The position numbers and the translations under genes were made by a program. A DNA stretch of 18,660 nt from Verrucomicrobiota bacterium (GTDB lineage Bacteria > Verrucomicrobiota > Verrucomicrobiia > Methylacidiphilales > Verrucolacustridaceae), in assembly GCA_010028775.1 (NCBI GenBank), contig RHAF01000018.1, positions 1-18,660 on the forward strand. Direction: 5' to 3'. A model generated the notes under the pieces. The model was not told where the DNA came from, searched no databases, and saw only the letters and a list, made by a program, of their open reading frames with translations. Below, piece after piece: positions 1-6,649 of this stretch (position 1 is its first letter; every line of letters begins with the position of its first letter).

Positions 1-165
1 CCCTGCTATGAGGCCGAAACTTCTCCCCCGCCGTGAAGCGGGGGTGGTGAATAGCGTCGGGAAACTGGCAGCCGAAGCAAAAAGCAGGATCAGTCGAGAG
101 ATTCGTCCAGGCGCCAAATGGCCAGTCGATGGGGAAGAGAGCGTGGCGAGCTCCCACTCCCGTAC
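1..165 (+). ncRNA. possible structured small RNA or transcript 3' end of unknown family
   Basis: No convincing protein gene lies here. One reading frame stays open, but it runs straight through the terminator that follows and has no recognisable content. The stretch is rich in short pairing segments, most clearly a 7-bp hairpin with arms at 25-31 and 38-44 and a CGTGAA loop. It ends in a very strong intrinsic terminator at 166-203. A segment at 38-60 faintly resembles the 3' side of the 6S RNA apical region, but I could not fold a full 6S structure. Motifs of RNase P RNA, tmRNA and SRP RNA were looked for and not found. It could equally be the 3' untranslated region of a gene left of the window. 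Strand is inferred from the terminator. Confidence 0.25.
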
Positions 166-203
166 GAACCCTTGGGGGCAAAACCCCCAAGGGTTCTTTT
201 TTT
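166..203 (+). terminator. strong rho-independent terminator
   Basis: A perfect 13-bp stem (arms 166-178 and 184-196) closes a CAAAA loop and is followed at once by seven T residues (197-203). It ends whatever transcript enters from the left and insulates the rplY operon, whose own promoter lies about 100 bases downstream. Confidence 0.9.
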
Positions 204-219
204 GCATCCATGCCCTCGT

Positions 220-239
220 ACTTCAGATTACTTCAGATT
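220..239. repeat. perfect tandem duplication of a 10-bp unit
   Basis: The unit ACTTCAGATT occurs twice head-to-tail (220-229 and 230-239). It lies between the upstream terminator and the rplY promoter, roughly 65 bases before the -35 element. One 10-bp period per unit would place both copies on the same face of the helix, as for a dimeric operator. It could equally be a chance slippage duplication. Confidence 0.6.
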
Positions 240-302
240 GATCGGTTCGTCCTGCCGGCTTCCCCGCCGACGCCATGAATCCACGTTTGTGGCCGAATGG
301 CA

Positions 303-331
303 TTGACCTAAGGGATGATCGTTGGTTTAAT
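303..331 (+). promoter_or_regulatory. sigma-70-type promoter for the rplY operon
   Basis: TTGACC (303-308) and TTTAAT (326-331) are separated by 17 bases; each matches the sigma-70 consensus at five of six positions. Transcription would start near 338, giving a short leader of about 20 bases before the rplY start at 359. That leader still contains the GGAGG ribosome-binding site at 348-352. This is the best promoter match in the window. Confidence 0.65.
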
Positions 332-358
332 TTCCCTCCATTCATCCGGAGGTAAAAA

Positions 359-1117
359 GTGTCCAAGAGGTTAGGAATCAAAGCGAAAGTCAGGTCTGAA
401 ATCGGAGGTCGCCGTCCGCGACGGATCCGGGCCTCCGGCCGTGTTCCGGCCATTCTTTACGGAAGCGGGACGGCTCAGCCTTTGGAACTCAATGGACGCG
501 AAATCGCCGAGGCCTTGCATGGATCCAGCTCGGAGAGTGTTCTGGTTGATCTGACGGTGGAAGCCGAAGGGGGTGCGACAACCAAAAAAATGGCCCTGAT
601 CCGCGAGGTGCAACACGATCCTTTGCGCGACACCATTGAGCACGTTGATTTTCACCAGGTTGAAGAAAACAAAAAATTGCGGGTGGAAGTTCCGGTGCAC
701 GAAATTGGCGAGGCGGTCGGAGTTCGGACCGGTGGAGGAATTTTGGACCACGCTCTCCGCACCCTCCGGGTGGAATGTCTGCCCAAGGACCTGCCGGAGC
801 GGATTGATGTGGATGTCTCCGCTCTTGAGGTGGGGCAGTCGATCCATGTGGGAGAGGTCAAGTTGCCCGCCGGGGTCACGGTTCTGAACGCCAAGGAGTT
901 GCCGGTGTTCATGGTGCTCCTGCCGACGGTGGAGGAGGAAGTGAAGCCGGCTGCCGAGGGTGCAGCCACCGAACCGGAAGTCATCCGCGAAAAGAAGGAT
1001 GCCGAGGGCGAGGCCGGAGCCGCCAACGAGAAAAAAGATGGAAAAGATGCGGCCAAGAAGGAAGCGCCGAAGGCAGAAGCCAAGGAGGGGGCCAAGAAGG
1101 AACCGGCCAAGAAATAA
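359..1117 (+). CDS. rplY: 50S ribosomal protein L25 (general stress protein Ctc type)
   Basis: A 5S-rRNA-binding protein of the large ribosomal subunit, in the long two-domain TL5/Ctc form. The N-terminal L25 domain spans about residues 5-100, with the basic GRRPRRIRASGRVPAILYG stretch (17-35) typical of the RNA-binding face. The beta-rich TL5 C-terminal domain follows at about 101-190. Residues 191-252 form a low-complexity tail of Ala, Lys, Glu and Pro, so the 252-residue protein is longer than many family members. The start is GTG, supported by GGAGG six bases upstream and by the conserved N-terminus. It is the first gene of a compact run with pth, rpsF, ssb and rplI; rplY next to pth is a common bacterial arrangement. 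The promoter at 303-331 probably drives the whole run. Confidence 0.95.
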   Translation: MSKRLGIKAKVRSEIGGRRPRRIRASGRVPAILYGSGTAQPLELNGREIAEALHGSSSESVLVDLTVEAEGGATTKKMALIREVQHDPLRDTIEHVDFHQVEENKKLRVEVPVHEIGEAVGVRTGGGILDHALRTLRVECLPKDLPERIDVDVSALEVGQSIHVGEVKLPAGVTVLNAKELPVFMVLLPTVEEEVKPAAEGAATEPEVIREKKDAEGEAGAANEKKDGKDAAKKEAPKAEAKEGAKKEPAKK

Positions 1118-1132
1118 CGGGTGGAAGACGGG

Positions 1133-1705
1133 ATGGAGGTCGGCCTGGTCGCCGGTTTGGGAAACGAGGGGAAGTCCTACGCGGGAACGCGGCACAACTT
1201 CGGTTTCGAGGTGGTCGATCGGTTGGCAGACATCCTCAAGGTCCGGTGGGAAAAATGCCGGCAAGCCGAGGCTTGGGTGGCGGAAGCCCCGGATCATCTC
1301 CTTCTACTCAAACCGACGACCATGATGAATGCCTCCGGGGAGGCTGTTCGGGCGGTCTTGGACTGGCGAAAAATTCCTTTGCAAAATTTTATGGTGATTG
1401 TGGACGACATCGATTTGCCCTTGGGGCGTTTGCGCCTCCGGGCTGAGGGATCCAGCGGGGGCCACCGCGGCCTGGAATCTCTGGAGAACCATCTGGGCAC
1501 CCGGGCTTACGCGCGTCTGCGTGCGGGCATCGGCCGCCCCGCGGAGGATCGGCAAGCGGCCGATCATGTTTTGGAAAAATTTACCCCGGAAGAGCGTCCC
1601 GTGGTCGCTCGGATGGTGGAGACGGCCGTCAAGGCTGTGGAGTCCTGGAGAACGGGGGGCCTGGCGGCCGCCTCATCTTTTGGAAACCAGAAAGTGGAGG
1701 CATGA
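1133..1705 (+). CDS. pth: peptidyl-tRNA hydrolase
   Basis: Cleaves the ester bond of peptidyl-tRNAs dropped by stalled ribosomes and so recycles tRNA in the cytosol. From the ATG at 1133 the protein has 190 residues, the usual bacterial length, and begins MEVGLVAGLGN as expected. The catalytic histidine is in TRHN (His21). The substrate-binding asparagine is in the KPTTMMNASG block. The conserved DDIDLPLGRLRLR segment and the following GSSGGHRGLESL stretch are intact. An in-frame GTG at 1121 would add four residues; the ATG fits the family N-terminus better. The gene starts 15 bases after rplY, and its stop overlaps the rpsF start by four bases (ATGA at 1702-1705), so the two are probably translationally coupled. 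Confidence 0.95.
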   Translation: MEVGLVAGLGNEGKSYAGTRHNFGFEVVDRLADILKVRWEKCRQAEAWVAEAPDHLLLLKPTTMMNASGEAVRAVLDWRKIPLQNFMVIVDDIDLPLGRLRLRAEGSSGGHRGLESLENHLGTRAYARLRAGIGRPAEDRQAADHVLEKFTPEERPVVARMVETAVKAVESWRTGGLAAASSFGNQKVEA

Positions 1706-2034
1706 AGACATACGACCTGTTGGTTATCCTCGATTTAGCCGGCAAGGAGGAATCCCTGCCGGAGGTGCTTGCCCAAGTGGAGGGGGAGGTGAAAACGGTG
1801 GGTGGGCGTGTGACCCGGACCCAAAAAATGGACCGGAAGAAATTTGAATATGTCGCCGGTCCGCTGGAGTCGGGCTTTTACGCCAATCTGACGATCGAGT
1901 TGCCCGGGGAAGCGGTGGCGAAATTGCGCGGCAAGCTGGCTCTTTGCAACCCGGTTTACCGGCACCTGCTAGTGGCCGTCTCGAAGGAAGAGGCGGGTCG
2001 CGCGCAAAAAGCGGCGGCCGCGCTTAACGCCTAG
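1702..2034 (+). CDS. rpsF: 30S ribosomal protein S6
   Basis: A small-subunit protein that normally pairs with S18 on the platform of the 30S subunit. The 110-residue product has the S6 pattern: MKTYDLLVILD at the N-terminus (first beta strand), a KMDRKKFEYV segment in the middle, and LCNPVYRHLLV near the C-terminus. The gene overlaps pth by four bases. A GGAGG lies only one base from the ATG, so initiation probably relies on coupling. It is followed after 10 bases by ssb, the usual neighbour. rpsR, which often sits between ssb and rplI, is absent from this cluster and must be elsewhere if present. Confidence 0.95.
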   Translation: MKTYDLLVILDLAGKEESLPEVLAQVEGEVKTVGGRVTRTQKMDRKKFEYVAGPLESGFYANLTIELPGEAVAKLRGKLALCNPVYRHLLVAVSKEEAGRAQKAAAALNA

Positions 2035-2044
2035 GATCCTTTCC

Positions 2045-2494
2045 ATGGCCAGCCTGAACAAAGTCTTTTTGATGGGCAACCTCACGAGGGATCCCGAGGT
2101 GCGTCACACCCCGAAGGGAACGGCGGTCGGGGATCTGGCGATGGCCATCAACATGACCTATCGGGCACAGGATGGGACGGAAAAAGAGGAGGTTTGTTAC
2201 GTGGATGTGGTGGTTTGGGGCCGCCAGGCGGAGACCTGCCGCGATTATTTGAGCAAGGGGGCCCCGGTCTTTGTCGAGGGTCGTCTGCAACTGGATCAAT
2301 GGGAGGGGCCGGAGGGTGAGAAGAAAAGCAGGATGCGGGTGCGCGCTGACCGGGTGCAGTTTTTGTCACGCGGAGGGGCGGGAGGACGCGGGTCCGCTGG
2401 CAAAGGCGATGGCTCACGTGAGCGTGCGGATGGTCCGGCTCCCAAGAGTTCCCCCAGCGCGGCCGAACCGGCCGAGGATGATGTTCCCTTTTAA
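2045..2494 (+). CDS. ssb: single-stranded DNA-binding protein
   Basis: Binds and protects single-stranded DNA during replication, repair and recombination, normally as a homotetramer of OB folds. The OB fold occupies about residues 1-108 (NKVFLMGNLTRDPEVR at the start, YVDVVVWGRQAE, GAPVFVEGRLQLDQW). A disordered Gly/Ser/Pro-rich linker then leads to the acidic tip ending DDVPF. That tip is the conserved peptide that recruits partner proteins such as exonuclease I and RecO. The length of 149 residues is slightly short but complete. The gene lies between rpsF and rplI, the classic ribosomal-ssb arrangement, 10 bases after rpsF. The upstream region has no clear Shine-Dalgarno sequence. Confidence 0.95.
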   Translation: MASLNKVFLMGNLTRDPEVRHTPKGTAVGDLAMAINMTYRAQDGTEKEEVCYVDVVVWGRQAETCRDYLSKGAPVFVEGRLQLDQWEGPEGEKKSRMRVRADRVQFLSRGGAGGRGSAGKGDGSRERADGPAPKSSPSAAEPAEDDVPF

Positions 2495-2526
2495 ACGAAA
2501 CCCCCAACCCCAAAGGAATCCATCCC

Positions 2527-3078
2527 ATGAACGTTGAAGTCATTCTCAAAGGCCCGGTCCGCGGCCTGGGTGCCGAGGCCGATATGGTCAAAGTGCGTCC
2601 CGGTTACGCCCGCAATTTTCTCTTTCCCCGGGGTCTGGCCGCTCCGGTGAGCGTCGCCAGCAAGCGCCAGTTGGAGTCTTTGAAAAAGAAACGGGCAGAG
2701 CGAGAGGCGGCCGAGGCCAATCAAGCCCAGGAGGTCGCCGCCAAGCTGGCCCGTTTGGTTCTTTCTTTTGAACTGAAGCAGGCGGAGGAAGGGGCGGAGA
2801 AGCTTTTTGGAGCCATCACGGCGGGTGAGATCATGGGAGCCTTGGTGGAAAAGGGCTTCGCAGTGGAGCGCAGGAATATCCAGTTGGCGCGTCCAATCAA
2901 CCAACCTGGTGAGCACGAGGCAGTGGTGGACCTGGGCTACTCGGTGAAAACAACGATCAAGATCAAGTTGACCGGAAAAACGGGCGAAAGCATGGAGAAG
3001 GGTGCAAAGACCCGGCGACCGCGGAAGGGTTCGGCATCCGGGGTCGAGGGTCAGGATAGCCAAATCAAAGACGCATAA
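2527..3078 (+). CDS. rplI: 50S ribosomal protein L9
   Basis: A large-subunit protein that binds 23S rRNA domain V and helps maintain reading frame. The N-terminal domain is typical: MNVEVILKGPVRGLG, then VRPGYARNFLFPRGLA (about residues 22-38). A long connecting helix follows (about 40-75), then the C-terminal domain including KLFGAITAGEI. L9 proteins are usually near 150 residues. Here 183 residues are encoded, and the excess is a basic, low-complexity tail after about residue 150 containing TRRPRKGS. An AAAGGA-like site lies upstream of the ATG. It is the last gene of the operon; the sequence becomes AT-rich right after the stop. Confidence 0.95.
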   Translation: MNVEVILKGPVRGLGAEADMVKVRPGYARNFLFPRGLAAPVSVASKRQLESLKKKRAEREAAEANQAQEVAAKLARLVLSFELKQAEEGAEKLFGAITAGEIMGALVEKGFAVERRNIQLARPINQPGEHEAVVDLGYSVKTTIKIKLTGKTGESMEKGAKTRRPRKGSASGVEGQDSQIKDA

Positions 3079-3169
3079 TCTGACTGTAAGTTGTTACACA
3101 TCAGCAAGTAAAATTATTAGCAACCAGCTATAGACAAACGCTTGCTGACAGCTATTTACGCAGATTGCC
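3079..3169 (+). promoter_or_regulatory. AT-rich intergenic region with inverted repeat before bamA
   Basis: This 91-base gap is clearly more AT-rich than its surroundings and probably holds the bamA promoter. An 8-bp perfect inverted repeat TCAGCAAG / CTTGCTGA sits at 3101-3108 and 3141-3148. TTGTTA (3091-3096) with TATTAG (3115-3120) at 18-base spacing is a weak promoter match. The inverted repeat is not followed by a T run, so it does not look like an intrinsic terminator for rplI; it may be an operator or chance. No clear Shine-Dalgarno sequence precedes the GTG at 3170. Confidence 0.4.
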
Positions 3170-6004
3170 GTGAAAAAATCGGGATATGCATCGGGTGTGC
3201 CTTTTAGGGGCTGTTTTTCAGCCCCTCTGGCTGTTCTTTGTCTTTTGGCTTTAGGGATTTGGGCATTTATTCCTGGTAATATTTTGGGCGCGGGGAATGA
3301 GGGAAATTCCTCGCAGGAGCCAACCCGATCGAAATCAAAAATTTTTGTCCCCTCGCCCTCAGCCTCGGAGCGGACAGCTCCCGGTCAGATCAAAATTTTG
3401 GAAATCGAGTACAATTCGAAGCGAAGCGATGTGCCGTTAAACGAGGACAAGATCCGGCAAAACATGCGGAGCAGCGTTGGCACTGTCTACTCCCAGCAGG
3501 TTATCGATGGCGACATTGAGAGCCTCTACAAGACAGGTGATTTTGGAAACGTTCAAATCATTACCTCGGAAATCCGGGGAGAGGGAGGAGAACCCGGGGT
3601 CAGGTTGACCATCTGGGTTGACCCATTGGTCAAGGTATCGGCTGTCGAGGTGAAGCGCCTTCGGGCCGACGGCGGACTGGATGACCAGTTGTCCGTCGAC
3701 AGGGAGGATCTGCTGGACCTGAAACTCAAGGCTTTGACGGCAAGCGATACCAAAGGAGCCAAGGCCTTGGCGGACGCCTTCAAGCCCAAGGAAACGGTGA
3801 CGAAAGCCGGGGACACGCTCAGCGCCGAGCGGTTGCAACGGGACGCCTACGCCATGGAGGATTTTTACCGGGACAAGGGGTACCGCGATGTGAAAATTAC
3901 CCCCAAGACCGAACCGGTGCAGGGCGGGGAGGCCAAGGTCATTTTTGAAATCGACGAGGGAATCCGAGGATTCATCAGTAAGATTCGGTTTATCGGCAAC
4001 GAGGCGGCCACTTCGAAGGAACTGGAGAAGGTAGTGAAACTCAAACCCCGTGAATGGTGGCAGGTATTCAGCAAGTCGGATCGTTTCGACAATATGCAAC
4101 TCAAGGATGATAAAGCTCGCATCAAGAATTATTACCTCAATCACGGTTATATCGACATAGACGTCCAGGCCTCGGCGGATCTGCCGCGCACGACCCAAAA
4201 CAAAACGGCCCTGGAGGATGCCCAGAAGAGGGATGCCCCCAAAGAAAACGAGGATTTTGACCCTGATGATGTTCCTGCCGAGGATCTTGTCCTCACCTAC
4301 CGGATCGAGGAAGGGCGTCAGTACCGGGTGGGAACGCTCTCCGTCGAGGGAAACACCTTTTTCTCCTCGGACGACATCCTCAACGAGCTCAACACCAAGG
4401 CCAAGATGGTGGAAATTTTCGATCAGGTTGAAGTGAAAATGATCAAGGCAGACGGCCTGCAGGAGGGGGAGGTCTATGCGGTCAACGCCCTGCAGGCTTC
4501 CATTGAGACCCTGCAGGACAAATACGGGCGGCGGGGCTTCCGGGAGGTCCGCGTGCAGACACGGATCACCCCGAACGTGGAGACGGGCAAGATCGATGTG
4601 GGATTTTCCATCGTTGAAGGGGAGAAATACTATGTCGACAAAATCGAAATCCAGGGAAACACCGTGACCAAGGACAAGGTGATCCGGAGGGAAATTGATC
4701 TGGCGCCGGGGGAGGTTTTTGACACCGTCCGCGAACGTTCCAGCAAAAAGAAAATCGAGGGGCTGAATTACTTTTCCAAAGTGGAGACTTATGCGGAGGA
4801 GACGGACGTTCCGAACCGGCAAAAACTAATCGTCAAGGTGGAGGAAAAGCCCACCGGGGAGGTCAGCTTTGGGGCCGGTTTCAGCTCCGTCGAATTGCTG
4901 ACGGGCAACATCACCCTTGCGGAAAAGAATTTTGACCTCGGAAAAATCTTTGAAACCTTCCCGCCCAAAGGCGGGGGGCAAAAAGCCCGGATGCAGGCCT
5001 CGGTGGGTTTCCGCTCCCAGAACCTCAACCTGGCCTTCACCGAGCCGTGGTTTTTGGACAAACCCATCCGCCTGGATGCCAGTGGTTACTACAATGGCGC
5101 GTCCTATTTGAGCGAATTCTACAACCAGCAGAACTATGGTGCCTCCATTGGGCTTAGCCGGCGTCTCGGGGATGATTATCCTCTCAACCGCTGGTCGGCC
5201 GGCATCACATACCGCCCCGAGTTTTACAACATCTACGACGTCCAATCAGATGCCCCTCCTTACATGGCGGCTTCCGCCGGCGACACGTTCAAATCCTCAT
5301 TGCGCGGGACGATCATTTATGACGGCCGGGACAGTTACATGCTGGCAAGGCATGGGCAGTACTTTGAGGTGGGGGCCGAAGGTGCCGGGGGGCCGCTTTT
5401 GGGAAGTGAAAACATCTGGAAGATCAAGGCGGAGTACCGTTTCTACTATCCTCTGTGGAAAGAGAAGGACGTGATATTTTCTGCGAAGGCGCTGGTCGGA
5501 CTGGTCGACGGTTTCAGTTCAACGCAGTATGTGCCCATTTGGGACAATCTTTTTGCCGGAGGTTCGGGCTCTATCCGCGGATTCGACCCGTCCCTGGGCA
5601 GCACGGTCAACGGAGGCTCCGTGGGTCCCAAACAAAACGGTCAACCGGTGGGGGGTGGGACACAGGGGGTTTACCAAACCGAGATCACTGCACCGTTTCC
5701 CATCTTGGAAAACCGGGTTCGTTGGGCGGTGTTTTGTGACGGGGGATTTGTAAACGAGAATGTCTTCGATTTTCAGCCCAAGACCTACAACAACATGCAG
5801 TCGATGAATGTGAACGGAACCCCGACGAGTTATCAGGCGGTGAACGGGGGTTTCCAAATTGGAGTCGGGGTGGGCATCCGGATGGATATCGGAATCGGAC
5901 CGATGAAATTTGATGTCGGCTTTCCTGTGATGACCGGGGATCCAAACAACGGGGGCGGTCTGGGCGCGGTAAAATTGTACTTTGACGGGGGGTACCAGTT
6001 CTAA
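3170..6004 (+). CDS. bamA: outer membrane protein assembly factor BamA (Omp85 family)
   Basis: Inserts and folds beta-barrel proteins into the outer membrane. Residues about 15-41 form the hydrophobic signal peptide. Five POTRA-like periplasmic segments can be traced: about 74-152, 153-264, 265-382, 383-485 and 486-560. The later ones show the expected IxxIxxxGN and YYxxxGYxxxxV patterns (RFIGNEA, NYYLNHGYIDIDV, SVEGNTFF, EIQGNTVT). The 16-strand barrel occupies about 562-944, with the conserved SIRGF loop-6 motif at 801-805 and a terminal phenylalanine. At 944 residues it is longer than E. coli BamA (about 810); part of the excess is an acidic insert in POTRA 3 (about 336-372). The start is GTG with a weak ribosome-binding site. 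skp and lpxD follow, the standard envelope-biogenesis order. Confidence 0.95.
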   Translation: MKKSGYASGVPFRGCFSAPLAVLCLLALGIWAFIPGNILGAGNEGNSSQEPTRSKSKIFVPSPSASERTAPGQIKILEIEYNSKRSDVPLNEDKIRQNMRSSVGTVYSQQVIDGDIESLYKTGDFGNVQIITSEIRGEGGEPGVRLTIWVDPLVKVSAVEVKRLRADGGLDDQLSVDREDLLDLKLKALTASDTKGAKALADAFKPKETVTKAGDTLSAERLQRDAYAMEDFYRDKGYRDVKITPKTEPVQGGEAKVIFEIDEGIRGFISKIRFIGNEAATSKELEKVVKLKPREWWQVFSKSDRFDNMQLKDDKARIKNYYLNHGYIDIDVQASADLPRTTQNKTALEDAQKRDAPKENEDFDPDDVPAEDLVLTYRIEEGRQYRVGTLSVEGNTFFSSDDILNELNTKAKMVEIFDQVEVKMIKADGLQEGEVYAVNALQASIETLQDKYGRRGFREVRVQTRITPNVETGKIDVGFSIVEGEKYYVDKIEIQGNTVTKDKVIRREIDLAPGEVFDTVRERSSKKKIEGLNYFSKVETYAEETDVPNRQKLIVKVEEKPTGEVSFGAGFSSVELLTGNITLAEKNFDLGKIFETFPPKGGGQKARMQASVGFRSQNLNLAFTEPWFLDKPIRLDASGYYNGASYLSEFYNQQNYGASIGLSRRLGDDYPLNRWSAGITYRPEFYNIYDVQSDAPPYMAASAGDTFKSSLRGTIIYDGRDSYMLARHGQYFEVGAEGAGGPLLGSENIWKIKAEYRFYYPLWKEKDVIFSAKALVGLVDGFSSTQYVPIWDNLFAGGSGSIRGFDPSLGSTVNGGSVGPKQNGQPVGGGTQGVYQTEITAPFPILENRVRWAVFCDGGFVNENVFDFQPKTYNNMQSMNVNGTPTSYQAVNGGFQIGVGVGIRMDIGIGPMKFDVGFPVMTGDPNNGGGLGAVKLYFDGGYQF

Positions 6005-6019
6005 CTACCCTTTAGCTCC

Positions 6020-6634
6020 ATGAAATTGATTCCCACAGCTTTCCGGCAGGGTGCGATTGCGCTCTCCATGACCCTTCTTGGTGCCGCGGGTTGGGCCCAG
6101 GATTTTTCCAAAACCGCGGTGGTGGACTACCAAACTATCCTCAAGGAATATTACAAGGCCAAGGATTCAAAGAAACAGATGGAGGATTTGGCAGGGAATT
6201 ACAGGAAGGAGCGCGACGAGCGGGATGCAGCCCTTAAGTCCATCGTGGATTCGATTAACGGTTTGCAAAAGGAAATGCAGGATCCGGCGATTTCCGATGC
6301 CAAAAAGAAGGAGAAAGAAAACCAGCTGAAAGCCAAGGGGGAGGAGGGTCAGGTCAAGCAGCGTGAGATGATGGCCTTCGCCCAGACCGCCTCCAAGATC
6401 CTGGAGGACAAACAGCAGCGTCTGACGATGGAGTTGACCGAGGACGTGAACAAAGTCATCTCCCAGGTGGCCAAGAACAAATACAACATGGTGATTGTCA
6501 AGCCGCAGGCCCCCTTGTCCGGAACCGTGATTTACGCCGAAGGGATGGATGACATCACCGCGCAGGTTTTGGGTATTCTCAACAAGGATGCGCCTGCGGG
6601 GAAAAAAGAAGACAAGAAGGACGAGAAGAAATAG
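6020..6634 (+). CDS. skp: periplasmic OmpH/Skp-family chaperone
   Basis: Binds unfolded outer-membrane proteins in the periplasm and delivers them to the Bam complex. A signal peptide covers residues 1-26, with probable cleavage after GAAGWA. The mature part begins with the short KTAVVDYQTILKEYY strand and then a long charged coiled coil (about residues 45-140), as in Skp trimers. The remaining core (about 145-190) completes the small beta body. The C-terminus ends in a Lys/Asp/Glu-rich tail (KKEDKKDEKK) beyond the normal end, giving 204 residues against about 160 in E. coli. The start lies 15 bases after bamA and lacks a clear Shine-Dalgarno sequence, so coupling to bamA is likely. Confidence 0.9.
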   Translation: MKLIPTAFRQGAIALSMTLLGAAGWAQDFSKTAVVDYQTILKEYYKAKDSKKQMEDLAGNYRKERDERDAALKSIVDSINGLQKEMQDPAISDAKKKEKENQLKAKGEEGQVKQREMMAFAQTASKILEDKQQRLTMELTEDVNKVISQVAKNKYNMVIVKPQAPLSGTVIYAEGMDDITAQVLGILNKDAPAGKKEDKKDEKK

Positions 6635-6649
6635 CCCGCTGGGTTGAAG

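Noticed and set aside
25..60. CCCCCGC/GCGGGGG hairpin as an end of an IS200/IS605 element
   Set aside because: The hairpin resembles subterminal palindromes of that family, but no transposase or second end is in view.
1..165. SRP RNA, tmRNA, RNase P RNA or cobalamin riboswitch
   Set aside because: The diagnostic core motifs of each were sought and not found.
8..241. 77-codon open frame at the left edge
   Set aside because: It reads through a 13-bp intrinsic terminator, lacks a ribosome-binding site and has no known features.
371..1297. 308-codon open frame on the - strand across rplY and pth
   Set aside because: Antisense to two conserved genes, no recognisable motif.
3102..3110. CAGCAAGTA shared with 10625-10633 upstream of hisF
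   Set aside because: A 9-base match in two AT-rich gaps is easily expected by chance and sits at different distances from the start codons.
3437..4822. 461-codon open frame on the - strand across bamA
   Set aside because: Opposite strand of clear POTRA domains; composition is rich in His, Leu and Val without motifs, typical of an antisense shadow.
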